Below, piece by piece: positions 8,066-16,554 of a stretch of DNA of 64,000 nt. Origin of the DNA: Nonomuraea coxensis DSM 45129 (lineage in GTDB: Bacteria; Actinomycetota; Actinomycetes; Streptosporangiales; Streptosporangiaceae); the NCBI RefSeq assembly GCF_019397265.1, contig NZ_CP068985.1:8588501-8652500 (forward strand), in the 5' to 3' direction. The position numbers and the translations under genes are program-made. The notes below the pieces were generated by a model. The model was not told the DNA's origin. It did no database searches and saw nothing but the letters and a program-made list of their open reading frames with translations. Every line of letters begins with the position of its first letter. Position 1 is the stretch's first letter.

Positions 8066-9173
8066 GCGCCTCCTCGACGCGGGCGGCCGTCGCGGCCCAG
8101 ATGGGGGTCGCCGGGTCGATCACCGAGAAGTGGTCGCCGGGGGCCTCCAGGTAGGTGACCGGGTCCGCGGTCGCGGCGCGGGCGTAGCGGCGGTTGAAGT
8201 CCACGAGGTCCGGGTCGTCCCCGGTGCCCTGGACCACGAGCTGCGGGCCGCCCAGCGGGAGCCGGGCGAGAGGGCTGGAGGCCGCGTACACGTCGGGGAT
8301 CTCGGTGCACCGGCCGCCGAGCGCCAGGGCCGTCGCGCCGCCGCTCAGGTCGCGGAGGTCGCACTCCACCAGGTCCACGAGGCCGGCCAGGGAGACGGCG
8401 AGCGCCGGGCCGCGTCCGGCCGCCCACAGGTCGGCGGCCAGGCGCAGCGCGAGCTGGCCGCCCGCCGAGTGGCCGATCACCGCGACGCGGGCCGGATCGA
8501 CGTCCCCGCCGAGGGTCTGGAGGGCGGCGTACGCCTCGGCGACGTCGGACACGGTGGCGGCCCAGCCGTGCCGGTCCGGGCGGCGGTACTCCACGTTCCA
8601 GGCGGCGAACCCGCGGCCGGCGAGGTCGGCGGCGAGCGCGTCCATGAGGTCGGCGGCCCAGCGTGTCCGGTAGAAGCCGCCGTGCAGCAGCATCGCGACC
8701 GGCGCGGGCCCGGCGTCCGGCAGGAGCAGCTCCGCGTACTGGTCGGGGTGGGGGCCGTAGGCGACGCGGCGGGGGCGGCACGTCACCCGGTGCGCCGCCG
8801 CCCTGACGGCCCAGGTGAGGCCGCCGACGCCGCGGCCGTACAGGTGGAGCGCGCCGCCGGCCGGCCGCGGGCCGGTCCTCCCCAGGTCCAGCCAGACCAG
8901 CCGGTCGCGGTACGGCCGCGGCGGCTCCATCAGGGCGCGCACCTCGGGATCGGCTCCGGGCAGGGCGACGACGGCGTGCCCCGGATCGGCTCCGGCGGCG
9001 TCCAGCGCGGTCGCGAAGGACGCGGCGTCCGGCGGCACGACCAGCCGCCCTTCGGCCCCGAGCGCCGCGAACTCGCGACCGGCCAGCTCCGCCAGCAGGT
9101 CACGGTCCGCCGCGAGCCCGGCCGCGACCAGCACGGTGACCCCGGTCGCGGGGCGGGGCGGGGCGTCGGTCAT
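8049..9173 (-). CDS. Alpha/beta hydrolase, kynurenine formamidase-like, with an extra N-terminal domain
   Basis: 374 residues, ATG 9173 behind GAGGAAGG. The C-terminal 240 residues are an alpha/beta hydrolase: oxyanion HGGFYRTRW, nucleophile in GHSAGGQ, acid in GTGDD and His in GDHFSV. This architecture and the position beside kynA and kynU argue for N-formylkynurenine formamidase, the missing middle step. The first 130 residues are additional; VVALPGADPEVRALM and YGRGVGGLTWAVRAAAHR are reminiscent of a degenerate type II 3-dehydroquinate dehydratase fold, but the catalytic residues are not evident. Formamidase role is moderately secure; the N-terminal assignment is tentative. Confidence 0.8.
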   Translation of the reverse strand: MTDAPPRPATGVTVLVAAGLAADRDLLAELAGREFAALGAEGRLVVPPDAASFATALDAAGADPGHAVVALPGADPEVRALMEPPRPYRDRLVWLDLGRTGPRPAGGALHLYGRGVGGLTWAVRAAAHRVTCRPRRVAYGPHPDQYAELLLPDAGPAPVAMLLHGGFYRTRWAADLMDALAADLAGRGFAAWNVEYRRPDRHGWAATVSDVAEAYAALQTLGGDVDPARVAVIGHSAGGQLALRLAADLWAAGRGPALAVSLAGLVDLVECDLRDLSGGATALALGGRCTEIPDVYAASSPLARLPLGGPQLVVQGTGDDPDLVDFNRRYARAATADPVTYLEAPGDHFSVIDPATPIWAATAARVEEALRPAG

Positions 9174-9233
9174 GGTGCCGCCTTCCTCAGCGTCGACGCG
9201 GCCTGCGTGACGATCAGGAGACGGTGATCCCGT

Positions 9234-10673
9234 TCAGCGAACGGCGCCCGCCTGCGTGAGCAGGTTCCGGTACCAAGTGTCGTACGGGCGGTTCGTCGCC
9301 GGGTAATTGGCGAGGGGGTCGCTCGCCTGTGACGCCGAGTCGAAGTTCCAGCCGCGGGCCAGCCGCCCGGCCCGCCTGGCCGCGACGAGGAACGACGACT
9401 GCGTGGCGGGCGCGGCGTGGTGGAGCGCGTCCTGCTGGAGCTCGGCGCTGTCGCCCTGCTGGAACTCGGTGAAGGCGACCTGCGGGTAGCGGATGCGCTC
9501 GCCGGCGCGCCGGTCGGTGTCGACGCGCAGGGTCGTCGCCGGGGTCGGGCCGTCGGCGCCGGTCCAGACGCGCACCCGGGACGTGCCGCTGACCGCGGTG
9601 GTCTTGTCGTGGCGGGCGTCGGAGGTCTTCGCGTTGCCGGTCCAGGCGACCGTGCGCGCGGCGGGGTCGAGGACGCCGGACCAGGTCCAGTTCTGGCTGT
9701 TGCTCTGGCTGCGGTGGATCTCGTGCAGCCGGGTGCCGGCGGCGTCGGCGAAGCGGACGGTGGGCAGGACGCCGTTGTCGTACTGGCGGCTCGCCGACCA
9801 GGTGATCTCGCCGTCGGCGGCGAGGCGGCCGACGCGGTACCACAGCGTGGTGGCGTTCTGGGACTGGTGGACCTCGACCAGGTCGCCGGCGTCGTTGAGC
9901 GCCACGGCCGGGGTCACGCCGCTGTCGTAGCGGCCGTGGCGCAGCCAGGTCACGGTGCCGTCGGGGGCGTACGTGCCGCTCCAGTACCAGAGCTCGCCCG
10001 ACCCCGAGTCGTGCACCTCGACGACCTGGCCGCGGCCGTTCATGGCGACGGCGGGGTTCGTGCCGGCGTCGCGCTTGTAGAGCGTGCGCGTGCGCCCATT
10101 GCCGGACAGCACCACGAGGACCCGGCCGCGTAAGCCGTCCACCGTGGGCGTGGCGGCCGGGTAGTCGGACGCGCGCAGCAGCCGGGCTCCGAAGGCGGCG
10201 GTGAGCTCCTGGTTGAGCGCGGCGAGGTTGCCCGCGGCGTAGGAGGTGTTGTCGGTCAGGTCGTCCTTGATGTCGAGGGCGACGGTGACGGGCGCGGCGG
10301 CGGGATGGGCGGCCGACCAGGCGTCGATCGTGGCGAGCCAGTCGCGCAGGAGGTTCGAGGCCGGGTTGCCCGCGTGGTCCACGAGGTCGCCGGGGGCGTC
10401 GTGGCCGATCGCGTAGTCGCGGGCGCTCGCGTAGCCGTTGTCGTGGATGTCGAGCTCGATGAAGCGTACGCCCTCGTCGAGCTGGCGGACGATCGAGCCT
10501 CTCGCGCCGTCGAGGTCGCCGGAGTAGCTGTTGTGCGTGGCGCCGAAGATCGCCGAGGTCAGGGGCAGGTCCGCCGCCCCGCTGATGGCCGCGCCCGCGG
10601 GGGCGGCGGTCAGCAGGGCGGACACGAGCGTGGCCGCGGCGAGCACGGGGAGTGCGGCTCTCGGCTGGGGCAT
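9234..10673 (-). CDS. Secreted PI-PLC-like phosphodiesterase domain protein
   Basis: 479 residues with a Sec signal peptide (PQPRAALPVLAAATLVSALLTAAPAGA). ATG 10673 follows GAGGATCG; longer in-frame starts lack signals. Residues 40-190 match the phosphatidylinositol-specific phospholipase C X-domain superfamily: IFGATHNSYSGDL and DYAIGHDAPGD supply the catalytic His pair, and RFIELDIHDNG a conserved acidic strand. The C-terminal half contains several repeats with LWYW, TLWY and WTWSG blocks plus YDNGV/YDSGV, suggesting a beta-propeller or lectin-like module. Extracellular. Substrate unknown: phosphoinositides, glycerophosphodiesters, or a non-catalytic binding role. Confidence 0.75.
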   Translation of the reverse strand: MPQPRAALPVLAAATLVSALLTAAPAGAAISGAADLPLTSAIFGATHNSYSGDLDGARGSIVRQLDEGVRFIELDIHDNGYASARDYAIGHDAPGDLVDHAGNPASNLLRDWLATIDAWSAAHPAAAPVTVALDIKDDLTDNTSYAAGNLAALNQELTAAFGARLLRASDYPAATPTVDGLRGRVLVVLSGNGRTRTLYKRDAGTNPAVAMNGRGQVVEVHDSGSGELWYWSGTYAPDGTVTWLRHGRYDSGVTPAVALNDAGDLVEVHQSQNATTLWYRVGRLAADGEITWSASRQYDNGVLPTVRFADAAGTRLHEIHRSQSNSQNWTWSGVLDPAARTVAWTGNAKTSDARHDKTTAVSGTSRVRVWTGADGPTPATTLRVDTDRRAGERIRYPQVAFTEFQQGDSAELQQDALHHAAPATQSSFLVAARRAGRLARGWNFDSASQASDPLANYPATNRPYDTWYRNLLTQAGAVR

Positions 10674-10807
10674 CGGGCGATCCTCGTGGTCTGGGGGTGC
10701 CTCCAGACAACACGATCTTGGGCCTGCGGCCAACCCCTGATTTCCGCGGCCCCACAGGCTCGTGCGCGCCCTTGTGAACGGAGCGGGCGGCACGGTACAA
10801 ACGACCC

Positions 10808-10823
10808 GAGAGAGCGCTCTCTC
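10808..10823. promoter_or_regulatory. 16-bp perfect palindrome GAGAGAGCGCTCTCTC, LacI-family-type operator
   Basis: The centre GAGCGCTC is the typical core of actinobacterial LacI-family sugar operators (for example the CebR box TGGGAGCGCTCCCA). It lies 35 bases before the start of the secreted beta-helix protein, where a bound repressor would block transcription. Confidence 0.65.
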
Positions 10824-10858
10824 AGCGCGGCAGGCCGCCCGTCGAAAGGACGAACCCC

Positions 10859-12727
10859 ATGACGATCCAGCAACCCGACGGGCGCCGGCGCACCGGCCGG
10901 ACGATGGCGTTGGGCGTCGTCCTCGCCACCGCCGTCATGACCGCCGGAGCCACCGGCCTGCCCGCGAGCGCGTCACCGCCCGCGGGCGGCGCGCCCGACC
11001 TCGGGCCCAACGTCACCGTCTTCGACCCGAGCATGCCGGTCGCCGACATCCAGGCCACCCTCGACGCCGCGCACGCCGCCCAGGTCGACGCCGAGATGGG
11101 CACCGCCAGGCACGCCTACCTCTTCAAGCCCGGCACGTACGGCACCGCCGAGCACCCCCTCCAGATCAAGGTCGGCTACTACACCGAGATCGCCGGCCTC
11201 GGCGCCTCCCCCACGGACGTCGTCATCAACGGCAAGGTCGAGGTCTACAACCGCTGCCTCGCCGACGGCGGCACCGCCAACTGCCTCGCCCTCGTCAACT
11301 TCTGGCGCACCCTCTCCAACCTGTCCGTCAACGTCAACGCCGCCGGCCAGGACGGCTGCCGGTCCTCGGCGGACTTCTGGGCCGTCTCCCAGGCGGTCTC
11401 CCTGCGCCGGCTCGACGTCACCGGCGGCACCCTGTCCCTGATGGACTACTGCACCGCCGGCCCCCAGTACGCGAGCGGCGGCTTCATCGCCGACTCCCGG
11501 CTGCCGGCCGTCACGAACGGCTCCCAGCAGCAGTGGCTGACCCGCGACAGCGAGATCGCCGGCTGGTCCAACGCGGTCTGGAACCAGGTCTTCTCGGGCG
11601 TCGTCGGCGCGCCGGAGGAGTCGGCGTTCCCCGACCCGCCGTACACGACGCTCGACACCACCCCGGTCAGCAGGGAGAAGCCGTTCCTCTACACGGACGC
11701 ACGCGGCCGCTACCAGGTGCGCGTCCCGTCCGCCCGCAGGAACACCCGCGGCGTCTCGTGGGCGGACGGCCTGACGCCCGGCAGGACGATCCCGATCGGC
11801 GACTTCTTCGTGGCCCGGCCGTCGGACCCGGTGCAGGTCATCAACAGCCAGCTCGCCCGCGGCAAGCACCTGCTGCTCACGCCCGGCGTGTACGACATCC
11901 CGCGCGGCATCGAGATCAAGCGCCCGGACACCGTCGTGCTCGGCCTCGGGCACGCCACGCTCACCGCGATCAACGGCTCGACCCCCATCGAGGTCGCCGA
12001 CGTCCCCGGCGTGATCGTGGCCGGCGTGACCATCGACGCGGGCGAGCGGAAGTCGCCCGTCCTGCTGCGGGTCGGCAAGCGGAACGGGCGGGGCCACAGC
12101 TCGCCGGGCAACCCGACGACGCTGTCCGACGTGTACTTCCGGGTCGGCGGCCCGCACGTCGGCCGCACGGACGTCGCGCTGGAGGTCAACAGCGACGACG
12201 TGCTGATCGACCACACGTGGGTGTGGCGCGCCGACCACGGCGTGGAGGGCCTGACCGACACCCAGCGCTGGAACACCAACCTCGGCCGCACCGGCGCGGT
12301 CGTCAACGGCGACCGGGTGACCGCGACCGGGCTGTTCGTCGAGCACTTCCAGCAGTACAACACGGTCTGGAACGGCGAGGCGGGCACCACGATCCTCTAC
12401 CAGAACGAGCTGCCGTACGACCCGCCGGCGCAGGCCGACTGGATGAACGGCGACGTCGAGGGCTGGGCCGGCTACAAGGTCGGCGACCTGGTCCGGACGC
12501 ACCGCCTGTACGGAGCCGGCGTCTACGTCTTCAACCAGAACAACCCGGACATCCACACCGAGAACGGCTTCGAGGTGCCGCGCACCCCGGGCGTCCGGCT
12601 GCACCACGTCATGACCGTCAACCTCAGCGCCGGCACGATCGACCACGTCGTCAACGGCGTGGGCGAGGCGGCCGACCCGTCCAGGACCGGCGCGCCGGTG
12701 TACGTCACGGACTATCCGGCCCCCTGA
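10859..12727 (+). CDS. Secreted right-handed beta-helix protein, probable carbohydrate-active enzyme
   Basis: 622 residues. A signal peptide is visible (TMALGVVLATAVMTAGATGLPASA). The rest carries parallel beta-helix features: FKPGTYG, IEVADVPGVIVAGVTIDAG, VYFRVGG and HTWVWRADHG, in two halves separated near residue 280, as in GH55-like or pectate-lyase-like two-helix enzymes. Relatives are often mislabelled adenylyl cyclase or coagulation factor 5/8 domain protein; I see no cyclase motif. ATG 10859 is preceded by GAAAGGA. A LacI-type operator upstream supports a role in polysaccharide use, possibly beta-glucan. It ends before a strong hairpin. Confidence 0.7.
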   Translation: MTIQQPDGRRRTGRTMALGVVLATAVMTAGATGLPASASPPAGGAPDLGPNVTVFDPSMPVADIQATLDAAHAAQVDAEMGTARHAYLFKPGTYGTAEHPLQIKVGYYTEIAGLGASPTDVVINGKVEVYNRCLADGGTANCLALVNFWRTLSNLSVNVNAAGQDGCRSSADFWAVSQAVSLRRLDVTGGTLSLMDYCTAGPQYASGGFIADSRLPAVTNGSQQQWLTRDSEIAGWSNAVWNQVFSGVVGAPEESAFPDPPYTTLDTTPVSREKPFLYTDARGRYQVRVPSARRNTRGVSWADGLTPGRTIPIGDFFVARPSDPVQVINSQLARGKHLLLTPGVYDIPRGIEIKRPDTVVLGLGHATLTAINGSTPIEVADVPGVIVAGVTIDAGERKSPVLLRVGKRNGRGHSSPGNPTTLSDVYFRVGGPHVGRTDVALEVNSDDVLIDHTWVWRADHGVEGLTDTQRWNTNLGRTGAVVNGDRVTATGLFVEHFQQYNTVWNGEAGTTILYQNELPYDPPAQADWMNGDVEGWAGYKVGDLVRTHRLYGAGVYVFNQNNPDIHTENGFEVPRTPGVRLHHVMTVNLSAGTIDHVVNGVGEAADPSRTGAPVYVTDYPAP

Positions 12728-12752
12728 TCCGTGAATCGTGCGGAAAACGCGG

Positions 12753-12785
12753 ACGCCGCCCGGCAGCACAAGCGCCGGGCGGCGT
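12753..12785 (+). terminator. Hairpin terminator after the beta-helix gene
   Basis: Perfect 12-bp stem (12753-12764 with 12774-12785) and 9-base loop, 25 bases after the stop codon. There is no long U-tract, as is usual in actinobacteria. Confidence 0.7.
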
Positions 12786-12991
12786 TCCTCGGAGCAAAAT
12801 ATCCTCCCGCCGAGCACGGCATATGCGCTTTTATCGACTATTGAGCCGACGCCAGGAATTCGCGCCTCGCGAAAAAATCCTTCGGCCGGCCGGGGTCGTC
12901 ATTAGCATTCTGCACGTGGCCGCCCACGACCGCGCCCACGCTCACTGAGCACGGCTCTCGCCCGCTCAGTCCCCCCGTCGAAGGAGTCTCT

Positions 12992-14122
12992 GTGACTCGG
13001 TACGCCATCGACCGCGCCCGGGGCGCGCTCATCGCTCAATGGAGCACCGGCATCGGCGAGACCGCCACCACCGTGGCCGACCTACCTTCCGCACTCCCCC
13101 ACCACGAACTGCTGCGCCTGTCCGCCGGGCTCACCCAGCTCTCGCACGCCTGCTGGCGCTGCTACACCCATCCCGCCAGCGTCGCCGACCACTACGGGCC
13201 CGGCAGCCTCGGCCGGCAGCGGCAGCAGGAGCGCGACGCCTTCGGAACGGTCCACGACTTCGTCGTCGCCGCCGACCGCACCGCCTGGGCGCAGATCGAC
13301 ACCAGGGTCCAGGAGGCCGCCCACGCGGTCGGCCGCGTCCTCGCCTTCCTCGACCGGCCCGGCCTCACGACGCGGATCGCCGGCGAGGTCGCCGCCGAGC
13401 TCGCCGCCGTCGAACGCGCCGAGCTGGGCGACCTGTCGGAGCGGGCCGGGCAGGCCGTCGCCCTCAGCCGCGAGGACACCTCCCCGCTGCAGGTCGTCCA
13501 GGCCGACCGGCTGCTGCGCCGGCACCCGTTCGGCTGCGACGCGCTGTTCACCCGGCTCGACCCGACCGCGGCGGCCATCGCCGCCGCCCACTGGCTGCAC
13601 GCCGCGGTCGTCGTCACCTCCCGGCTCACCCGCGCCCACCCGGCGCAGATCGTGGCCGCCGCCGACCAGCCGGTCAAGCCGCTCGCGTTCGAGAGCCTGA
13701 CCGAGGTCCTCGGCGGGCTCGGGGCCGGCGTGCGCCCGCGACAGGTCGTCATGACCCTGGTCCGCAACGCCCTGCATGTCGGCGAGGGGCACCTGCTCGG
13801 CATCATCGAGGCCCGCCACCGCATCAACGCGGCCGAGCGCCTCATCGGCGAGGTCCACGCCGAGCATCCCGAGCTCGCCGTGGGCGCCGACACCGTGCAC
13901 CTGCCCCTGACCCCGCTCGACCCCGGCCGTCCCGCCCCCGACCTGCTGGAGAACCTGCTGCACGGCATCCAGAGCTGCTGGGGGTTCTACGAGCGGCACG
14001 TCCGGGCCACCCAGCCAGGCGGCGGCCTGAGCGTGGAGGGCCCGCGCCGGCAGAAGCTGCGCCGCGCCTTCATCGTCGCGCTCCGGCAGGAGGCCGACAG
14101 CCGGCACGACCGGCTGCTCTGA
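12992..14122 (+). CDS. Conserved hypothetical helical protein
   Basis: 376 residues from GTG 12992 behind AAGGAG. No named family recognised. The protein is alpha-helical throughout, has no signal peptide or membrane helix, and is rich in His/Ala (HHELLRLSAGLTQLSHACWRCYTHPASVADHYGPG near the N-terminus, ESLTEVLGGLGAGVRPRQVVMTLVRNALHVGEGHLLGIIEARHRINAAERL in separate helices further on). The upstream 200 bases are AT-richer than the surroundings and probably hold its promoter. It is convergent with the DinB-like gene with a 12-base gap. Function unknown. Confidence 0.6.
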   Translation: MTRYAIDRARGALIAQWSTGIGETATTVADLPSALPHHELLRLSAGLTQLSHACWRCYTHPASVADHYGPGSLGRQRQQERDAFGTVHDFVVAADRTAWAQIDTRVQEAAHAVGRVLAFLDRPGLTTRIAGEVAAELAAVERAELGDLSERAGQAVALSREDTSPLQVVQADRLLRRHPFGCDALFTRLDPTAAAIAAAHWLHAAVVVTSRLTRAHPAQIVAAADQPVKPLAFESLTEVLGGLGAGVRPRQVVMTLVRNALHVGEGHLLGIIEARHRINAAERLIGEVHAEHPELAVGADTVHLPLTPLDPGRPAPDLLENLLHGIQSCWGFYERHVRATQPGGGLSVEGPRRQKLRRAFIVALRQEADSRHDRLL

Positions 14123-14134
14123 CCGTCCGCCGGG

Positions 14135-14674
14135 TCACTCGCCGGTGAGGCCGTCCACGGACTCGCGGATGAGGTCGGCGTGGCCGTTGTGGCGGGCGTA
14201 CTCCTCGATCATGTGGCAGAGGATCCAGCGGAGTGACGGGGTGGTGCCATCGGCCCAGCTCCGCCGCGCGAGCCGGTCCGGGCCGCCATCGGCCAGGGCC
14301 TTCTCGGTCAGCTCGCGCGAACGGGCCACGGAGCCCTGCCACAGCGCGAGAAGCTGCTCCGGGGAGTCGCCGGCGGCCGAGTTCCAGTCCCAGTCGCGGT
14401 CGGCCGCCCAGTCCACGGTGTCCCACGGCGGCTGCGGGTCGTTGCCGTGCAGCGAGCGGGAGAACCAATGGTCCTCCACGTAGGACATGTGCTTGAGCAG
14501 CCCGCCGAGGGTCATCGACGAGACGCCGACCGTGGCCCGCAGGCCGGCCGCGTCCAGGCCCGAGCATTTCCAGGCGAGGGTGGCGCGCTGATAGTCGAGG
14601 TAGCCGAGGAGGGTCGCGGTCTCGCCGGCGGCGATGGGGGGCTCAGGACGGCCCTGTTCGTCGATCACGGTCAT
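14135..14674 (-). CDS. DinB-like (DUF664) protein
   Basis: 179 residues, four-helix-bundle DinB/DUF664 superfamily, actinobacterial thiol S-transferase or metal-binding type. Diagnostic: LLGYLDYQRATLAWKCSGLD, LGGLLKHMSYVEDHWFSR and LRWILCHMIEEYARHNGHADLIRESVDG, whose three histidines form the usual metal site. ATG 14674 gives the canonical N-terminus; no strong ribosome site is next to it, though GGAGG occurs in the end of the upstream esterase-like gene, suggesting coupling across the 11-base gap. Substrate unknown; relatives use mycothiol or bacillithiol. Confidence 0.85.
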   Translation of the reverse strand: MTVIDEQGRPEPPIAAGETATLLGYLDYQRATLAWKCSGLDAAGLRATVGVSSMTLGGLLKHMSYVEDHWFSRSLHGNDPQPPWDTVDWAADRDWDWNSAAGDSPEQLLALWQGSVARSRELTEKALADGGPDRLARRSWADGTTPSLRWILCHMIEEYARHNGHADLIRESVDGLTGE

Positions 14675-14685
14675 GACTGGCGAGT

Positions 14686-15936
14686 CTAGAAGGACCTCCA
14701 GCGGGCCGTGAGATGGCGCAGCCCGTCGCGGAGCGCCGGCCGCCAGCACGGCGTGTCGTGGCCGCCGGGGAACTCGCGCACCGTCAGCTCGTCCACGTGC
14801 GGCCGGGCCGCGCGGGCGAAGCGCTCGACGGCGCCGAGCAGGGTCAGCCTGCGGTCGCCGACGTCGGCCTCCAGAGTGCCGTAGCTCATCCACAGGCGTA
14901 CCGGCCAGCGGTGGCGGTGCTCGCGGGCCAGGCGGGCCAGCAGGTCGAGCCCCGCCGGACGGGCGGCGCGCCCGCGCGGCTCCCACCAGAGCGAGCCGGA
15001 CATCACCAGCGCCGCCCCGAACAGATCAGGACGCCGATGGGCCAGGCGGGCGGCGGCCAGCCCGCCGAGCCCGGCCCCCGCCACGATCGCCCGCGCCGGG
15101 TCGGCCGCGGCGTGGTGCCGGGCCCGCAGCCAGGACACGATCTCCGACACGAGCCCCGCGACGAGGCCGGGGTCGCCGGACAGCTCGTCCACCCGGCGCC
15201 GGCGCGACAGGTTGTGGACGTAGGCGACCAGGAACGCGGGCATCCGGCCGCGCGCGATGGCCTCGTCCAGCTCGCCGGCGAGCCAGGCGAACGCCTCGCC
15301 GTCGAAGACCACCACCAGCGGCAGGTCACGGGCCTCGCCCCGGCAGGGCGGGTGGTAGACGGTGACCGGGCGGGCCAGCGGGCCCGCCCCCGGGCGCTCG
15401 GTCACCAGGCGGCCGAGGCGCACCGGGCGGTGCCGCCAGTCCTGGCCGGGCGCGCCGGGCAGGGCCAGCGGCGTGACCCAGTCGCTGACGGTCGCGGGGA
15501 TCGGCGCCTGCTGCCGGCCGAGCAGCCCGAGCACGTTCGGCACGCGGCGCGCCACGGCCGGGTCGGGAAAGGAACGTGACAACAGGGTCTCGATCAGCTC
15601 GTCGCGGGCGCCGGCCGACGCGGCCAGCCGGGCCCGGCGGACCAGGCCGAGCCTGGCGACCGGGTCGCGCTCGACGTAGCAGTAGGTGAGCGTGCTGTCG
15701 GACGGGAACCGGGCGCCGAAGGCCCACACCTGGCGGCCCCGGCCGTCTGCGCCGAGGCGGCGCATCCGCTGGGGAAGGGCCTGGCGGACGCCCTGGATCC
15801 AGAGCGACAGCGGGGCCCGGCCTCCGGCCGTCACGAAGGTCACCTCGGTGTGGCCGTCGGCGGCGGACTCCGTCAGCACCGGTCCGCGCGCCGCCAGGAG
15901 CTCGTCCAGGTGGGCGGGCGTGGGGCGGGCGGGCAA
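14686..15936 (-). CDS. Enterochelin esterase-like protein lacking the nucleophile serine
   Basis: At least 416 residues: N-terminal Fes-type domain (SLWIQGVRQ...MRRLGADGRGRQVWAF) and C-terminal esterase-D-type hydrolase (PLVVVFDGEAFAWL, RRPDLFGAALVMSGSLWW, and the His in GGHDTPCWRPAL). The nucleophile elbow, normally GxSxGG, reads GAGLGG: a glycine codon (GGG, 15070-15072) sits where serine belongs. The start is also odd: the frame opens at TTG 15936 without a ribosome site, whereas GGGAGG lies five bases before an in-frame ATC at 15993. An iron-box-like site lies just upstream, so ferri-siderophore processing is the ancestral role; the present protein may be inactive or a binding protein. 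Confidence 0.75.
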   Translation of the reverse strand: MPARPTPAHLDELLAARGPVLTESAADGHTEVTFVTAGGRAPLSLWIQGVRQALPQRMRRLGADGRGRQVWAFGARFPSDSTLTYCYVERDPVARLGLVRRARLAASAGARDELIETLLSRSFPDPAVARRVPNVLGLLGRQQAPIPATVSDWVTPLALPGAPGQDWRHRPVRLGRLVTERPGAGPLARPVTVYHPPCRGEARDLPLVVVFDGEAFAWLAGELDEAIARGRMPAFLVAYVHNLSRRRRVDELSGDPGLVAGLVSEIVSWLRARHHAAADPARAIVAGAGLGGLAAARLAHRRPDLFGAALVMSGSLWWEPRGRAARPAGLDLLARLAREHRHRWPVRLWMSYGTLEADVGDRRLTLLGAVERFARAARPHVDELTVREFPGGHDTPCWRPALRDGLRHLTARWRSF

Positions 15937-16018
15937 CGCGGCGAGGACGGAGGTGGTGGCCGGGCCGTAGACGGCGTGCTGCGCGGGGCTGATGGTCGCC
16001 TCCCAACGTCGTGTCGAC

Positions 16019-16037
16019 TAAGGCAAGGCTAAGTTAA
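16019..16037 (-). promoter_or_regulatory. DtxR/IdeR/DmdR-type iron box upstream of the esterase-like gene
   Basis: TAAGGCAAGGCTAAGTTAA matches about 13 of 19 positions of the actinobacterial iron box TTAGGTTAGGCTCACCTAA by eye. It lies about 25 to 80 bases upstream of the possible starts of the Fes-like gene, as expected for iron repression of siderophore genes. Confidence 0.55.
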
Positions 16038-16063
16038 TACACCGCGGGGTGAGCGCGGTGCCG

Positions 16064-16435
16064 TCAAGGCGCTGTGCCGCTGCGACGGGGGGACGGTCCG
16101 GCCCCGGCCGCCGCGAGCGCCTGGTCGACGCGGTCGTACAGGTGGACGGCCCGCCAGGCGCCGGTGATCTCCATGATGCGGATCGGCCGCTCCTGGACGG
16201 CGGCGAGATGGACGGCCACGCCGTGCGCACGGGCCAGGGTCGCGGCGGCGAGCAGGACCGCCAGGCCCGAGCTGTCGAGGAACGACACTTCGCCGAGGTC
16301 GAAGACCAGATGCTCGTCCAGCCGCCGCCTCGCCCCGTCGACGAAGCTTTCCAGCTCGGCGGAGTTGGTGGCGTCGACCGGGCCGGACACGGTGATCAGG
16401 GTGACGCCCGGCAGGTGCCTGCAGGTCAGTTTCAC
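16064..16435 (-). CDS. STAS-domain anti-sigma factor antagonist
   Basis: 123 residues from GTG 16435 with GGGAG five bases upstream. SpoIIAA/RsbV-type fold: LTCRHLPGVTLITVSGPVDATNSAELESF then VFDLGEVSFLDSSGLAVLLAAA, where the second Ser of DSSG is the site phosphorylated by the partner anti-sigma kinase. No kinase or sigma factor is adjacent, so it is an orphan member of the partner-switching network that actinomycetes have in many copies. The iron box and esterase gene lie downstream of its stop. Confidence 0.9.
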   Translation of the reverse strand: MKLTCRHLPGVTLITVSGPVDATNSAELESFVDGARRRLDEHLVFDLGEVSFLDSSGLAVLLAAATLARAHGVAVHLAAVQERPIRIMEITGAWRAVHLYDRVDQALAAAGAGPSPRRSGTAP

Positions 16436-16554
16436 TGGGGCTCCCGGGGTGGAGAGGCGTGCCTGAGGCGGGACAGCGCGTACGGACCGCTGCACACACT
16501 AACGCCAGAAGCCCAATGCCGGAAGGAGCCTTCACCCGACGATCCGCGGGCGGC

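Noticed and set aside
14135..14986. N-terminal extension of the DinB-like protein to 14986
   Set aside because: Would overlap 300 bases of the esterase-like gene; canonical family start is ATG 14674.
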